This document shows, piece by piece, positions 51,201 through 62,805 of a DNA stretch of 64,000 nt. The stretch's first letter is position 1. Every line of letters starts with the position of its first letter. Origin of the DNA: Caprimulgus europaeus (lineage: Eukaryota; Chordata; Aves; Caprimulgiformes; Caprimulgidae); NCBI GenBank assembly GCA_907165065.1, contig OU015529.1:8419054-8483053 (forward strand), read 5' to 3'. Both the position numbers and the translations under genes were made by a program. The notes under the pieces are model-generated. The model had not been told where the DNA came from, ran no database searches, and saw only the letters and a program-made list of their open reading frames with translations.

Positions 51201-53216
51201 TTGTGCTGCCTTCCCTACCTGTGGCTGTGTAGTGCTAAACCTGAAACTGAATTTGAGCCATTATCTTACTGCAGAGAAGTATCTAAAATATATCTAAATA
51301 TCTCCAGTGACTTGTCTTAGAAGGCTGCAGTTAATATGTTGTAAATATACCTGGCATGTCAGAGAGCTAAAATGAGGAAAAAAAGAAGTGAGATAAAAGA
51401 AAATTGGGAGGGACTGTTCATGGAGTGCGTAATACCGAATTGAGGCCTCTTCTGGGTGACTTTTGAGCAAAAATGAAGGAGACAAGAAACTAACTGTACC
51501 ATTTGTTCAATGTGTAGTACACTATCAGTTATGAAAGCAAAGCAGGTTCTTACTTGATATATCATGATGTTGTTTCTAGTGTATAGGAGGAAGTTGGTGT
51601 TCACAGCTTCTGGAGAGCTAGGCAAGCCTGCCAGTTGTCTCCCTGGGATGCCAGACCAAGGAGGGCTATCTGTAAAGCATCCAAGCCTTTTGTAGCAAAC
51701 TTCCCTTCCTGAGGTACACAAAGACAACGTCAGTGTTCTGGGAACACAGCAGGTTAGGCTAAAGCCACTCTACAAGAAGCTGGCAGGATAGTGTTTATGT
51801 CGGGAAAACAGAAAATGGCTGATTCAAATTAGGATGGCACCTGTGTTCATTTTTTATTAAGGGGCTCAGTTGTGCTCCTGTGCCTAATGCATATATCAGG
51901 GACTTGACCTTCAAGACTAATTTCCTGCTGCAAACATAGTCTAGAGTTCAGCTTGATGAACTCAGGAGAATGTAGGATTTGTTTTGTCAAACATATTGCT
52001 AATACAGTCATCAGAAAAAGACAATAGCATCTTGATTTTTTTTATGGATCCAGAGAAGAAACCAGCTTTTGCTGCAAGTGCAGAGCACTCCTTGAAATTA
52101 ATCCTAATGCTCCAGGGATTATCTAAATAGTTGTTTCTTGTGCAACAATACATGGAGTAGTAAAATGAAACCAAAACATTAAAATAGATACCTCTGGTTG
52201 CTTCACAATGTACATTAAGCATCTTCCTTATTTTTTTATTGCCATAAGGTTTTATTGGAAGCAATAAAGTGGAATTTCAGTGGAAGCCTAGAGCAAAGCA
52301 GAGCCTTGGGAAGTGTGGCCTGTGCCTGAAGGACTAGAGTTTCACAGTTTCTATCGTGGCTTTGATATAGTAATGATGCACATATGACAAAAGGGTGTTG
52401 CCATTAAATGTCATCCTTACCCACTATTATGGCATGACAGTTGTGAAATGCCAAGTAAGTTTTATTGTTTTTAAAAAGACACTGAAAACAATGAGAAACT
52501 ATTGTTACCCAGAGTTGGTGACAGATTTATATTACCTCAGACTGTGACTTACTCTTTGTTACTCTGGATGAAACACAGGGTAGAGTGATATATGCTGGAA
52601 ATACATCTAAAGAGAAGACTTAATTGCAGAGCTGCAGCTCGAGACTCCACAAGTGATCCAGTCATTTTCAGAGGTCTTTTCTCTGATGTCAGCAAACTTT
52701 TGGACTGTGTCTTTTTGTTTCTCTCTGCTCTTTCTGTCTGTCTGTCCCTGTTGAACTATTCTTCCCAGTCAGTAAAGAGGTGGTTTGGAACAAGACTATT
52801 CTCTTGTTCTCTGCATAGCACTGTGAAGAGTAAGTGCCTAGGCTGGCACTACAGGTGTTGTAGTTGCCATAAATGCTGGTGTGGGTTGAGGGTGGGCAGG
52901 GGAAACTGTTCTGGAAGAATTGTAGTATCAATTAATATGTAAAAATACCTTTCTAATTCCCATCCTGTTCTCTATCTGCAAAAACCTTTACAGAATTAAA
53001 GAGTAGTAGGTTAAATGTGGGAAAGACAGGACGTAACTCAATGCTTCTAATGAAGAAGACTAAAATCCATATCAAAGGGCATCCCTTTTCTAAAATAGAG
53101 TCTTGCTGGTGTAACCTGCACACAATGATTTTTACTGTTTATAGATTTTATCAACTGTGTGTCTTACCTCTGGCTGCATGAAGAAGAAAAAGTGTAGTGA
53201 TCCATACTGCAAACAT
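36150..53216 (-). CDS. PNLIPRP3: Gene C: pancreatic lipase-related protein, PNLIPRP3-like, complete (12 coding exons)
   Basis: Secreted alpha/beta-hydrolase lipase. Coding exons, in transcript order: 53216-53168, 51708-51554, 49410-49285, 48338-48204, 47099-46991, 45845-45726, 45638-45516, 43097-42982, 40852-40723, 39145-39034, 37217-37053, 36213-36150. All have AG/GT borders and compatible phases, giving 467 aa (human PNLIP is about 465). Residues 1-16 are a hydrophobic signal peptide. The nucleophile is Ser171 in GHSLG, with Asp194 in GLDPAGP and His281 in CGHKRS. The lid lies between two Cys encoded by exons 7 and 8. A PLAT-like C-terminal domain starts at exons 9-10 (WRKEIHV) and ends in a terminal Cys. 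Exon 11 (FLWKKHL, LGAE-like) and exon 9 (GDCFPCP) fit PNLIPRP3 better than PNLIP. Oddities: the oxyanion HGF is HGH, and the lid is divergent. The family assignment is secure; the exact orthology is inferred from remembered mammalian sequences and gene order. Confidence 0.85.
37053..37217 (-). CDS. PNLIPRP3: Gene C coding exon 11
   Basis: This 165-nt exon begins [17 protein letters not shown] and contains [13 protein letters not shown] and a GAEE segment, matching the penultimate exon of PNLIP-family genes. FLWKKHL is closest to PNLIPRP3. The donor is AT|GTGAGT. Confidence 0.86.
39034..39145 (-). CDS. PNLIPRP3: Gene C coding exon 10 (start of C-terminal domain)
   Basis: This 112-nt exon encodes [20 protein letters not shown], aligning with the WRYKV-type first strand of the C-terminal domain. 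It is among the most diverged exons, but length, phases and splice sites match gene B exactly. It lies 3' of an AT-rich tract. Confidence 0.82.
39197..39300. repeat. AT-rich (ATATTAT)n-like tract in gene C intron 9
   Basis: About 100 nt of nearly pure A/T, starting about 50 nt upstream of the exon 10 acceptor. Confidence 0.85.
39535..39965 (-). mobile_element. CR1 LINE fragment in gene C intron 9
   Basis: It starts CACAGAATTGCAAGGGTTGGAAGGGACC and has the GGAGGTCATCTAATCC variant typical of a CR1 subfamily different from the other copies. A minus-strand frame keeps [19 protein letters not shown]. Confidence 0.92.
40723..40852 (-). CDS. PNLIPRP3: Gene C coding exon 9
   Basis: This 130-nt exon encodes [19 protein letters not shown], the conserved Cys-rich end of the catalytic domain, followed by [12 protein letters not shown]. 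It ends in phase 1 at C|GTAAGT. Confidence 0.9.
41126..42243 (-). mobile_element. Longest CR1 copy (about 1.1 kb) in gene C intron 8
   Basis: It covers the 3' UTR, the C-terminal ORF2 part ([20 protein letters not shown]) and, in other frames, part of the reverse-transcriptase domain ([20 protein letters not shown]). Frame changes between the pieces show it is inactive. Confidence 0.92.
42982..43097 (-). CDS. PNLIPRP3: Gene C coding exon 8 (catalytic His)
   Basis: This 116-nt exon encodes [16 protein letters not shown], with catalytic His281 just after the lid-closing Cys, then [10 protein letters not shown]. The donor is CTG|GTAAGT. It is three nt shorter than gene B's equivalent. Confidence 0.87.
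44458..44560. repeat. Possible ancient SINE relic in gene C intron 7
   Basis: AAAGCGCTACATAAATATAAAT followed by ATTATC and GATGCACAAAGTAAGGTTTAA resembles the tail and core of old amniote MIR-like repeats. Only a short match is visible. Confidence 0.35.
45516..45638 (-). CDS. PNLIPRP3: Gene C coding exon 7 (lid, first half)
   Basis: This 123-nt exon encodes [18 protein letters not shown] and the start of the lid. The lid sequence ([13 protein letters not shown]) does not resemble the IDGIW-type lid of classical pancreatic lipase. Confidence 0.87.
45726..45845 (-). CDS. PNLIPRP3: Gene C coding exon 6 (catalytic Asp)
   Basis: This 120-nt exon encodes [10 protein letters not shown] (catalytic Asp194) and [16 protein letters not shown], the conserved segment containing the family's Ca-binding residues. 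Confidence 0.9.
46991..47099 (-). CDS. PNLIPRP3: Gene C coding exon 5 (nucleophile Ser)
   Basis: This 109-nt exon encodes [19 protein letters not shown] followed by GIGRITG. GHSLG holds nucleophile Ser171. The flanking sequence is standard for the family, unlike the matching exon of gene B. Confidence 0.92.
47430..47943 (-). mobile_element. CR1 LINE fragment in gene C intron 4
   Basis: It starts CATAGAATCATAGAATGGTTTG and ends near CTTCAGGTGGGGCC. It shares the variant GAGGAGCAGCCACAGCTT with the copy in gene A intron 4. Confidence 0.92.
48204..48338 (-). CDS. PNLIPRP3: Gene C coding exon 4
   Basis: This 135-nt (45-codon) exon encodes the DVNCILTDW strand and [14 protein letters not shown], conserved core elements that lie just ahead of the nucleophile elbow. 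The acceptor is CACCAG and the donor GTAAAAG. Confidence 0.88.
49285..49410 (-). CDS. PNLIPRP3: Gene C coding exon 3 (oxyanion loop)
   Basis: This 126-nt exon contains [11 protein letters not shown], the oxyanion-hole loop, with His96 where family members have Phe (HGF). The acceptor lies beside a T/G-rich simple tract. It ends ...SNICR|GTATGG. Confidence 0.85.
49414..49510. repeat. A/C-rich (transcript T/G-rich) low-complexity tract at gene C exon 3 acceptor
   Basis: AAACAAAACAAAAACAAAC-type repetition, which on the minus strand supplies a long T/G-rich stretch directly before ACACAG|AAAATT. Confidence 0.9.
51554..51708 (-). CDS. PNLIPRP3: Gene C coding exon 2 (mature N terminus)
   Basis: This 155-nt exon starts [12 protein letters not shown]. 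The two Cys six residues apart are the conserved N-terminal disulfide of pancreatic lipases. It ends MIYQ|GTAAG in phase 0. Confidence 0.88.
53168..53216 (-). CDS. PNLIPRP3: Gene C coding exon 1 (signal peptide)
   Basis: This 49-nt exon encodes [16 protein letters not shown] plus one base. The ATG directly follows an AG acceptor (CTTTAG|ATG), as in gene A, so a non-coding or short coding leader exon must lie upstream. The donor is GTAAG. The hydrophobic core supports secretion. Confidence 0.8.
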
Positions 53217-53840
53217 CTAAAGCAAATAAGAACACAGTTCAAACCTAAATAAAAATAGAATCTGGAATTCACCTAAGGGTTTCCTTGACCCATTAAAGAA
53301 ATGTCATAGTGACCGCAGGAGTACTTCAGGCATTTAATGAGTTGGGTCCAAAAGAACCAACACTTCCTTTAAGATAGCAAGATTTCAAGAAAATCCCTTT
53401 GAGATTCTTTCTGTTTGCCATGGAGATTTTACATGTGCATCCTCTAAGCATCTCTGAAAGATTGTCTACCTAACCTTGATAAGCAGAAGCTTTTTTTTCC
53501 CTTTAGAGCTGCAAGTTATGAGCAAGCAAATGAAACTCTTAAAGGATTTGCAACAGATTTTTTTACAGAGTGAAGTTGCTTCTAGCATTTAGTAGAAAAA
53601 TTACTTATGTAACACCTGTTCAGTGATTATATTTAAAAGAACTCAGGAACAAGCTTAATTCTAAATTTCTACATCATATAGATATAGTCTTGAAAACTTT
53701 TGATCATTGCTATCATCCATGTACACTTATCAGCCTTGATCTGCTTGATCACTTAATCACTAGTGGAACCAATCATTTACTTCGAGGTGAAGTAGGGGAA
53801 GTCTACTACTAGAAACTTATCTGCAAAGGAAACATCATTC

Positions 53841-53901
53841 TTAGAAAACTCTAATATCAGGCCCTGATATTAGAAATTAAATATTAGAAAACTCTAATAT
53901 C
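53841..53901. repeat. Perfect palindrome plus 18-bp direct repeat upstream of gene C exon 1
   Basis: 53851-53873 is an inverted repeat with 11-bp arms (CTAATATCAGG / CCTGATATTAG) and one central base. TTAGAAAACTCTAATATC occurs at 53841 and again at 53884. Confidence 0.9.
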
Positions 53902-54077
53902 CAATGAGTCCTGCATCCCCTTCCTGCCCTCCTCATCCCTAATCTCTCCAGTCCCCCCAGTTCCCTGAAGTCAGTAATACACTGTTAAGAGCAAAAGGTT
54001 CATCTCTGTGAAATCCACTGCAGGTTCAAGCATGTCCTGCTTCCATCTCCTCTCCTCCAGCCACTCACCAAATACCC

Positions 54078-54163
54078 CATACCTTATCACAATGCACCTA
54101 ATTTAACTTCCTCAGATGCCACATACCTTATAACGATACACCTAATTGAAGTTCCTCAGATGC
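54078..54163. repeat. Diverged 44-bp tandem duplication upstream of gene C
   Basis: Two copies of a CATACCTTAT...CACCTAATT...CTTCCTCAGATGC-like unit (54078-54119 and 54122-54163) differ at a handful of positions. Confidence 0.85.
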
Positions 54164-57100
54164 TGTTGTCTCCAGTGTATCCTATTTCACCTTGGCAAGG
54201 CTCAAAGCAAGTTCTTTGGTCCACGTCTCAGCTAATTGTGCCAAGCCTTGCAGAAGCTCTTTGTGGAGCCTGGAAGGAAGCAGGACAGCACCACGCCTGC
54301 TCAGTGAAGGCACGCAGTGGAGGGACGCTCACCCTGCTGCTCCTGCACAATCCTTGGGTTCTCAGCTGCATCTGTGACTTTGTTGGATAGTGCCAAGGGA
54401 GATCTTCTTGTGTCAGGCATGCTTCATCTGAGATAACACGAACCAGGTCAGACCAGTTGCTGCATGACTCCACCTGTTTAATGCAAAGTTTCAAATAGGG
54501 CGTTATTGTCATCCATTAGTAATTATTTTTAAAGCTCAAAAGTACTGGGGAGTGCGATGTAAACACTGCAAAAACACACAGCCTTTCAGGATCAGGAGCA
54601 AGGCTCTTGCCAGTGGCTGGGCTGCTCTTCTCAGTGTGATGCTGAGTCAGGATTCAAGTGACTTGGCATCACACTGGAAAGCAGCAGCATGTGCTCTTTG
54701 GTTCCTACTCCAGAGTTTTAATAGCAAAACTTTCGAGCTGATCCCTGCCTTAAATAGTTTAGTCTTAAACAAAATTTTCAAACTTGTATTTGGTAGTTAA
54801 GTCTACAATTACAACATCAAGACACAAAGATGTTGTGGGATCAGCTAACATATATATTCTCAGGGTTTAAGCTGTTACCTGAGAAAAAGCAGAAGAAAGG
54901 GAGGATGAAAAATGATTAAAAAATTAAATTACTCAGTCTGCCAGCTGTTATTTGTTCATCTTGTCCTCTCATCTGTAATTTTCCTAGTGGATTAATTATG
55001 TGACTCTTCTTTGAAAAGATGACAGAAATGCTTTTAAACAGGGGAGAATAGTCCCTTGGGCAGATTGTCACCACATCCGATCCCCGTGAATCTCCATAAT
55101 GAAATTGTATTAATTGCAGTAACGTTAGGTTTTAGTGTTTCGGTAATGACATCTTTTCACATATTGCTATATTGTTGTCATACTAGTATGTTAAAATTTC
55201 TAATCAGGCTTTAATAGAAATCTTTGTTCATGTATGTAGACACAAATGAGGAACTCGCGACTCAAGATTTTAATGTTAAACCTGTTAAGTGTCTTGGGTG
55301 ACTATTTGGCACCTCCTAAGCCAAGGATGTCCAGAAAGGGGAGACTCCCTTCTGGTATAATTCTTTCCAGTGACTGATGACTTAGCTCAAACCTAGCACA
55401 CAAACTGAGTTAAAGTGATTCTTCATAGTGCTAGGTACAAAAACATTTCTAGGTTTTTTGTTTTGGTTGGGATTGGTTTGGTTTTTTTTGCTTAGCTAAC
55501 CATGTAAGGTTAATTACTTCAGATGCAGATTGTAGAAGCCAATAGATCATCCATTTCTCTCCTCCATAAACCTAGCAGAAAATTAAGAAGGAAGGCCAGT
55601 ACGTAGCTCAGGGAGTGGTTGTTTGTTTGTTTGGGTTTTTTTTTCATTGCTTCAGGTCTATGTTAGTCCAGTAAAGTGTTGAATTATTTGCATTAAAATT
55701 AATTTCAGTTATCTTCTGCTCACATAATTTGAGCAGACTGTTGTTAGAGTGCAAATTGGTCAGTTAACCAGTCATCAGCAGAATTCAGACAACAATCCTG
55801 ACCAGATGTTTGGAAAAAATGGTTAAAAGAAACATTAGAAAAAGTATCTACTGGATTCAGTGATAGTTACAAGTGCTCAGGGCTGTGATACTACAGTGTA
55901 TAGTACGCTCAGATCTGGTGATCACATGCTCACCACATTCAAAAGGAGTGGATGTTTGGTTTTTTTATATGTCTAAGCATTTATAGACAACTCAGAAAGG
56001 CTGAATCACTAGAATTTAAGGGCTCACAGAACATTCATATTTAATCTACATTACCTGCTTCTGATTTAATTCTATTATATACAATATTGGACTAAAACCT
56101 CACTTCATTCTATCCTCAAAATTTTTTCCTACTTCAGAAGGAGAGTTCACTGCAGAAGCAGGCCACCCAAAATTTGAAATTAACCTATTTGACTTAGTAA
56201 ATTATTCTCATTAATTTGAATTCATAGATTTTACCCATAGAGAGTATTTTGGTGCATTTGCTCTCTGGAGAGCTCAAGAAATCAGAATTACCTATTACAT
56301 TAAGAAGCCTTTCCAGAACCTGGTATTATAGTCCCAAACCATACCTCAGTCCTTTGCTGCAACATAGACTTCAACAGCAGTCTGGTGGTGAAGATTTCAG
56401 ATCACTGACAGGATTCAGTGACTTTGCTAAGTTAAAATTAAAATGACAAGATATTTAAGGGCTTTTGATTTTACCTGTGGTGGCAGCATCATTATCCTAG
56501 ACACAAACATGAACTATGCAATTCTTATAAATCATCTTTCCAGCTAGTACTGAGCATCAATTAAAGCTTAACTTCTCTAGGCTTTTCTCAGGACTCATTA
56601 AGTGATTATTTGGTGATGTTCACGCTGCCTTTCAGCAGTTAGTGAGACACCACGGCTCTTCTGCGGTGTTTAAGACAAGGTTACTGGGAGAGCAAGGCAT
56701 CTTCATACTTTTAATGAATTAGTCAGAGGATTTATTCCAGCAGATAAGCATGAAATGGATTTTCTATGCCAGTTTACTAATACCAGGAAAGCTCATAGCT
56801 CAGCAGCATTATTAGATGTCAGCACTTCTGTGTTGGCTTCTAGAAAACTTCCCATTTGAATGGGTTAACTACTTCAGTATTATTTGGGACCCATCCAGGA
56901 AGTAGCAAGCCACGAGTTTTGAGCCTCCATCCTTTAGAAGTTCTTGAGACTTTCTCTGCCATGAACTTGTCCGAGCTGTCCCTGAACTCATGCATACATC
57001 TAGCACACCCAACATCCTGTATCAAGCAGTTGCCCATTGTAGTGATGCAACTGTGAGAAGAATCATCTCCTTTCATTTGTTTGAGGTGTGCAACTGTCAG

Positions 57101-60100
57101 CTTCATTCCATGCCCCCTGTTACTAGAGTGGAAGAAAACAAACACATCATTTTGCACTTGCCTTCTCCATGGTCCTGTTCATTTTGCAGACTGCATTCAC
57201 ACCCTTATCTCCTTCCTAGGCTGACTTCTGTTTTTCCCTTGCATGCCAGAGGAGATAGAAAAATGACTGCTTATTCCATTTGGCTGGGGTGGATGAACAT
57301 TAGTCCTTTGCCCTCCTTTACCAAAACCAGTAAAAAAAATTCCTTCTGTCCTGCAGTTTTGTCAGTTAACATGTGTTTTCTTGAGGGAAGAAGTGGCCGA
57401 AGGTGGAAGAAGGTTCTTTCTGCAGCTGGAACACAGCTTTTTGCAGTCTCTCCTAAAAGCTCCCTTCTATAGCAACACCTGTAAAAGAGGAATTTAGGTG
57501 ATGAGGTACAGTGCATATAACATGTTATGATCAAAAATAGGACTAATAGGGTTAATTCATTTAAGTTATTGTTCAGAGCTGTTTACGATGTTGTTTTGTT
57601 TTTTCTTTTTGTTCTTTAATTTTAGTTGCACCCACTTATCATGCCTTGACCTGGAGAGTAAGCTCTGGGCAGGGACCTACCTCTCTATCTACCTCTGCAC
57701 ATTTTGGGGTGTGTAATTCAGTTTTGGGTAATGTATGAATAACTTTTATTCAAACTTGTAACAGTAATGTAAAGGTCACCTTTTCCAGCACATCAGTGGT
57801 AAGACCCTCCCTAAGGAAGTAAGACTTTTGAATAAAAAACCTTAAATACCAGCAAGTAGTTTCTGTTCTTTCTAGTATGCTTGGCTGTTGAAATAGATAT
57901 GAAGGGATTATTACTCTTTTTATCTGTTGTTCCTTCATTATGATCCAACTTCTAATACTTTTATTGATGTCAATCCCAATGGAATCATTCACAGAATAAA
58001 ATACTTAGCTAGAGAGAGAGAGCACCAAATGTTAAGTTCCACTTGCTTTATATTTTAATACTGTTTAAATTAACAGTTGTTGTGTAACTTTTTTGTACCT
58101 CCCATGGAAGCCCACATTTTTTTTCATACTCCTTGAGGTGAGCCTGGAAATACCATGACATTTAATCTGTAATGCTCCTGACTACGTTTTCTCCCGGTAA
58201 TTAAGATAGAGTGAAGAAGTTGTTTAAGAGCGTTGGCTCCTGTCTGCTCTCCTCATAGCAATACGAATTTTCAAGGATATGAGTGTGTAATTAACTGCCC
58301 TTTAATCATTACTTTCCTCTCTATTTACTAGCCTTCTGTCTCAGTTACCTATAACCCTTACTGGCACTCCTGAGAAGATGGGTGAGGAATGATTAAACTT
58401 CCCAAGGAATATTGCAGGAAACTTTTCCCTGAGCTTCATCTGGCCTTCTACTCTATTCTACTCCTTGACTATTAGTCAAGCAGTGCTGTCTAACCTGGTC
58501 TGTTCTGGACATACATCTGAATAGGTCTGGTTTACATCTGAGTAGGTCTTAAACATTCCACTCTCATGCTACAATGATATTTAATTCAATTTCAGTTTAG
58601 AGCTCCTACAAAACTTGAGATCCATATCCTGTCATCATAAGAGAGCAGAGATAAGTATCCCCATTCAGCCCTAGTACTGTTTAACCTGGCAAAATTCAGT
58701 AATATCAACTTTAGATTGGAAAAAATGGGGAAAAATATTGTATTTACACAGGGCTTCTGTTTGATAAAATATCCTTCTCTCTGGAACAGTTTAGAGAAGA
58801 AAAGAATCCAAGTAGTGTTAGTGATTTCAAATACAAAGTCTTTATTTATTGATCCAATTTTCAAGGTGTAAATTAGTTAATTACAGCGCAAAAAAAATGA
58901 ACTTTGGACTCTTTCTTAACCAATTACCATTTCTTTCTTTCATCAGCCATCTAATACGAAATTATTGGTTTTGTACTTTTGGAAGTTAGAAATTATTTTA
59001 AGAAAAGACAACTAAATACCATATAAAACAGATTTTACAGATTAATGGGAAAGCATGGAATAAAGATTTTAATCACAGCTGTTTTCCACAGGCCTGTAGA
59101 AGGATGTGGTAAATTAATTGTAATTGATCATGATAAATTTTGTTATACGGTTTGAAGATTACATGAAGTGATGGGATAGAATCTCTATCTGAAGGCCTTT
59201 GATTTTTTATTTCTGAATTTTTGATTGTGTTAATTAAAGTTGGTGGTTATTAGTAAAACAGGAGTCCATCCTTTATAAGATAATTAGGACAAATCCCTAT
59301 CTGGTAGCATAATTACTGAAATGCTATGTCTTTAGAAGCACTATAATTTTTTTTAGTTGCTGATTCTGTCTGAAATTAAAAATGATATTTTATATTAAAC
59401 AATTAACAGCTTGCAGAATGGCTGAATTGTTTTCTCTATATTGATAAACTCATCAGGTTGACTAAAGAGGGGCGGAGGGAGGCTGTGAGTGACTGTGTCT
59501 TGTTTGGCTGCCAGCTAAGTTAAACTATCACATGTATGTATTTCTGAAAGATAAGATTAAAGATAGAGCCATAGACATTCTACATATTCTATTCCATCAC
59601 CAGATTTTCTCTCTATTTCAATCTTAATCAGGTTTTTAATATTCTTATATCTAATTTTTCTCAAACCATTAAATGACTGTAATTGTCAGAGCAGAACACT
59701 CCATGTTTAAAAATGTATGATAAAGTCAATAGAACTATATGAATTTATATAAGCTGCTAGCCGCTCTTAAATAGAAACATCTAATAAAATGATTAAGTAG
59801 TTTTATATTGGGTCTTTGATGTGATATGTGGCCTGGTTTATGTGGGTTTGGTTGTCATTTTGCAAGCATGAGTTCGTTTCCATTGCACTTCCCTTAACTT
59901 CAGTCAAGTACAGGAGGTTTACGTCCAGGTGCTGTTCTGTTTGTGTCACTGTCTTTAGGCTCTTAACTACCTGTGGTGTGGCAACGTGTGTAATGGTGTC
60001 ATAAAACTGTATTGTCTTTGCAGTATCTCAACACTTGCAGCCTGTGCTGTGGGTTTGTGTTTGTCCTTGATTTGTGTCTTGTCTGGAGCGGAGGTTTGAA

Positions 60101-60142
60101 TTTGGAGCTGTGCACATAAGGCAAATGATCATCTATAGCTTT

Positions 60143-60478
60143 GGTCTTTCAGTACTGGAAGGGGGCCTATAAGGAAGATGGAGACAGACTTTTTAGCCGA
60201 GCTTCCAGCAACAGGACAAAGGGAAATGGTTTTAAACTAAAAGAGAGTAGATTTAGATGAGATGTAAGGAAGAATTTTTTTACAACGAGGGTAGTGAAAC
60301 ACTGGTCCAGGTTGCCCAGAGAGGTGGTAGATGCCCCATCCCTGGAAACATTCAGGATCAGGCTGAACAGGGCTCTGAGAAACCTGATCTGGTTGAAGAT
60401 GTCCCTGCTCACTGCAGGGGGGGCTGGACTAGATGGTTTTGAAAGATCCCTTCAACCCAAACCATTCTGTGATTTCTC
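60143..60478 (+). mobile_element. CR1 LINE fragment, sense orientation, upstream of gene C
   Basis: The only plus-strand copy. It runs from the C-terminal coding part ([12 protein letters not shown]) to the 3' end GGGCTGGACTAGATGG...CCATTCTGTGATT. Confidence 0.92.
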
Positions 60479-62805
60479 AGAAGGACCTCTGGAAGGGGTT
60501 GACAGGAGGAGTATGTGGAGGGTTCCCGAGCTCTGCTTGGTGCCTCTTGCTGGCTCTGCCACTCCCTGTTCAAAGGGTTGACTTACACAGGGAATGACCT
60601 TTTATCATATTTGCTTGTGACACAAGAGTGCCTGTAAACAGGAAGGCTTCTTTATTTCACTTTTGAGTATGGTTGTTTCTTCAGACAGTTTGGCTTTTTA
60701 GTATACTTTGCAAATGCTGTCAAAATTTTAATATTTGTGGGACACTATTGGAATTTTATCAGGGTTTAATGAAGCACTACCTCTGCTCTCTGCTATTTTT
60801 GGACGGTCTCTCAAGATGCATTTGAGAGGACCAGCCAATACATGATAGAGTATGAAGAAAAGTAACTAATTTATAGCATCTTTCCATAAATGAAGCAATG
60901 AAAAAACTACAGGATGGCATCCATTTATTTTGCAGACCAGCTAAATCTTTATTGCATTCAGTATGAATTCAGAAAAATTGAGCATCACCATTTTAGTTTT
61001 AAGCCTTTTGGCTTTGAAGTTATGAAAACACAGATTTTTTGGAAAATTGTGAAGAAAATAGTCATGAGGAGTAGATAAATTCTTTAAAGGGCTACCCCAA
61101 ATAAGAATTATGAGGCAGGGTTGCAAAGAACAATGTAATTTTAGGCCCAAGGAATGTGGGAGTGGGATGTTGAAATCAGTGCAGCATGCAACATATAAAG
61201 ACATTACCACACTGATTAGACCTAATAAGTTTAACTGAAGTATTTCATAATGTGAGTCCAACCCAGCCTCTTTTAAAATCAGCTGAAGTTATTGCCATTG
61301 TTTTCAATAAGCAAGGGTAGAAGCCAGCATTGCAGTATTGATTTCAGGATATATATAGTTGTGGTTTGTATTTGAAGTGCATACAAATGTCTGAAGTAGC
61401 TGTCAGATACCAGTAATATTTCATTGATCTGTTACTGGATGGGCACTGAATGCTAAATGTGAAGAATTAGAGAGTGCAAAGCTTTAGGACTGGTTTCTGT
61501 GTGGGCTCCAGGCTTCTGAAAACCAGTTGGGTGGTTTTTGAACACATAACTTGTAGATGATTGCAGCATGCAGGCCTTGGGTTTTCATGGAGCTAAATAA
61601 TCATGGGACTATTTAGCAGTTAAATCTTTTTTTAAAAAAATAGCTATTTAGGGATCCTTCTAAAATTATGTGACAGAAGGATAAAATCTTCCAGTGGCAA
61701 ATAAGGGCTTATAGGCCCTTAGTCCTCCGCAGTCTGATGACTGGACATGTTACAGGTGCAGTGTTCAGGCAGTGTGTGTGTGCAGAACAGGTACTTGCTT
61801 CTCAGATGTGTTGGTCATGTTAGATGTGCTCTGTGCTGTGCCTCTCTACATCCCTGTCTCCTCTCCAAGAGAGAGGATGCTGGGACACGCTAACCGTGGG
61901 CTGATTTGAGCAATGCTGGTATATGCAAAGGAGGTGGCACTGGTTATTCTCGTCATTTGAAATGTTAGTGATACATAACATATGTAAATAGCAGGTTTAA
62001 AACAACTATTATCTGCTCTCTGCTACTACCAGTCAGACTACACTTCGAGTTGGTTGAGATTAATGTAAAACATCTAATGATCAAAGCCAGAATTATCAAC
62101 AGTCACAAGAGGCGAGAGCCAAATGATGCCTGGGCTGCATGTAGGACAAACCCTGGTAACTTGGGAGTTTACTGCAGCCTTTGCCACACTCATCAGGACC
62201 ACTGCCACCACTGGGACAAACTACTTCATCTAGCTCAGCTGCAGCGTTTCACTGCTGGGGTGAGCGTGCCAGGCACACAGTCTCAGCACGCTCTATTATT
62301 CATAGGCAATGTAGACATGCTGGACTGGCTCTGTGTCCAGGCAAAGAGAAACTTTCACTCCCTGAGCCCTGAGCACTCATTTGGGATGAGAACATGCTGT
62401 CAGCCAGGCAAGTCAAGTTTGGGAGCCAGCGGTTTTCCAAGTCCTCGTGGCTACTGATGATAAGAACAGCAGTCAGAGCCTGCATCAGACATAATAAAAA
62501 GAGTTCTCCAGGCAGACTGCTCCATCACCCCCGGCTGCCAGAGACATGGGCCCAGTGATCCCCCTGACATCAGTGCCTAGCCCCAGAAAGTGGAGTGTTT
62601 GGGCAAGAAATCAAAGACCATCCTCTTCGCTGGCAGCTTCATGGTTCTGAGAAAACCAGCTCTTTTGTTTCTCCGAAAGACTTCCTGCTAGCCTGGAAAA
62701 CACTTCAAAGGGATTGTTTTTCATGGCTTTCATCTAGCTGCTATTGCTTCTTAAAGTAATAATTCTCTCTTTGATACAAAATTTACCAGGTGGGGTAAGA
62801 TAATA

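Noticed and set aside
55920-55995. CTATAAATGC on minus as a gene C TATA box, with GTGAGC downstream
   Set aside because: It is 2.7 kb upstream, with no matching arrangement to gene A's promoter and no supporting leader sequence.
56990-57472. Plus-strand 160-codon frame, the longest in the window
   Set aside because: The amino-acid composition is not protein-like, there is no motif, and overlapping minus frames of similar length exist.
62050-62457. Plus-strand 135-codon frame
   Set aside because: No recognisable domain, no splice context and no paired exons; most likely chance in a GC-richer stretch.
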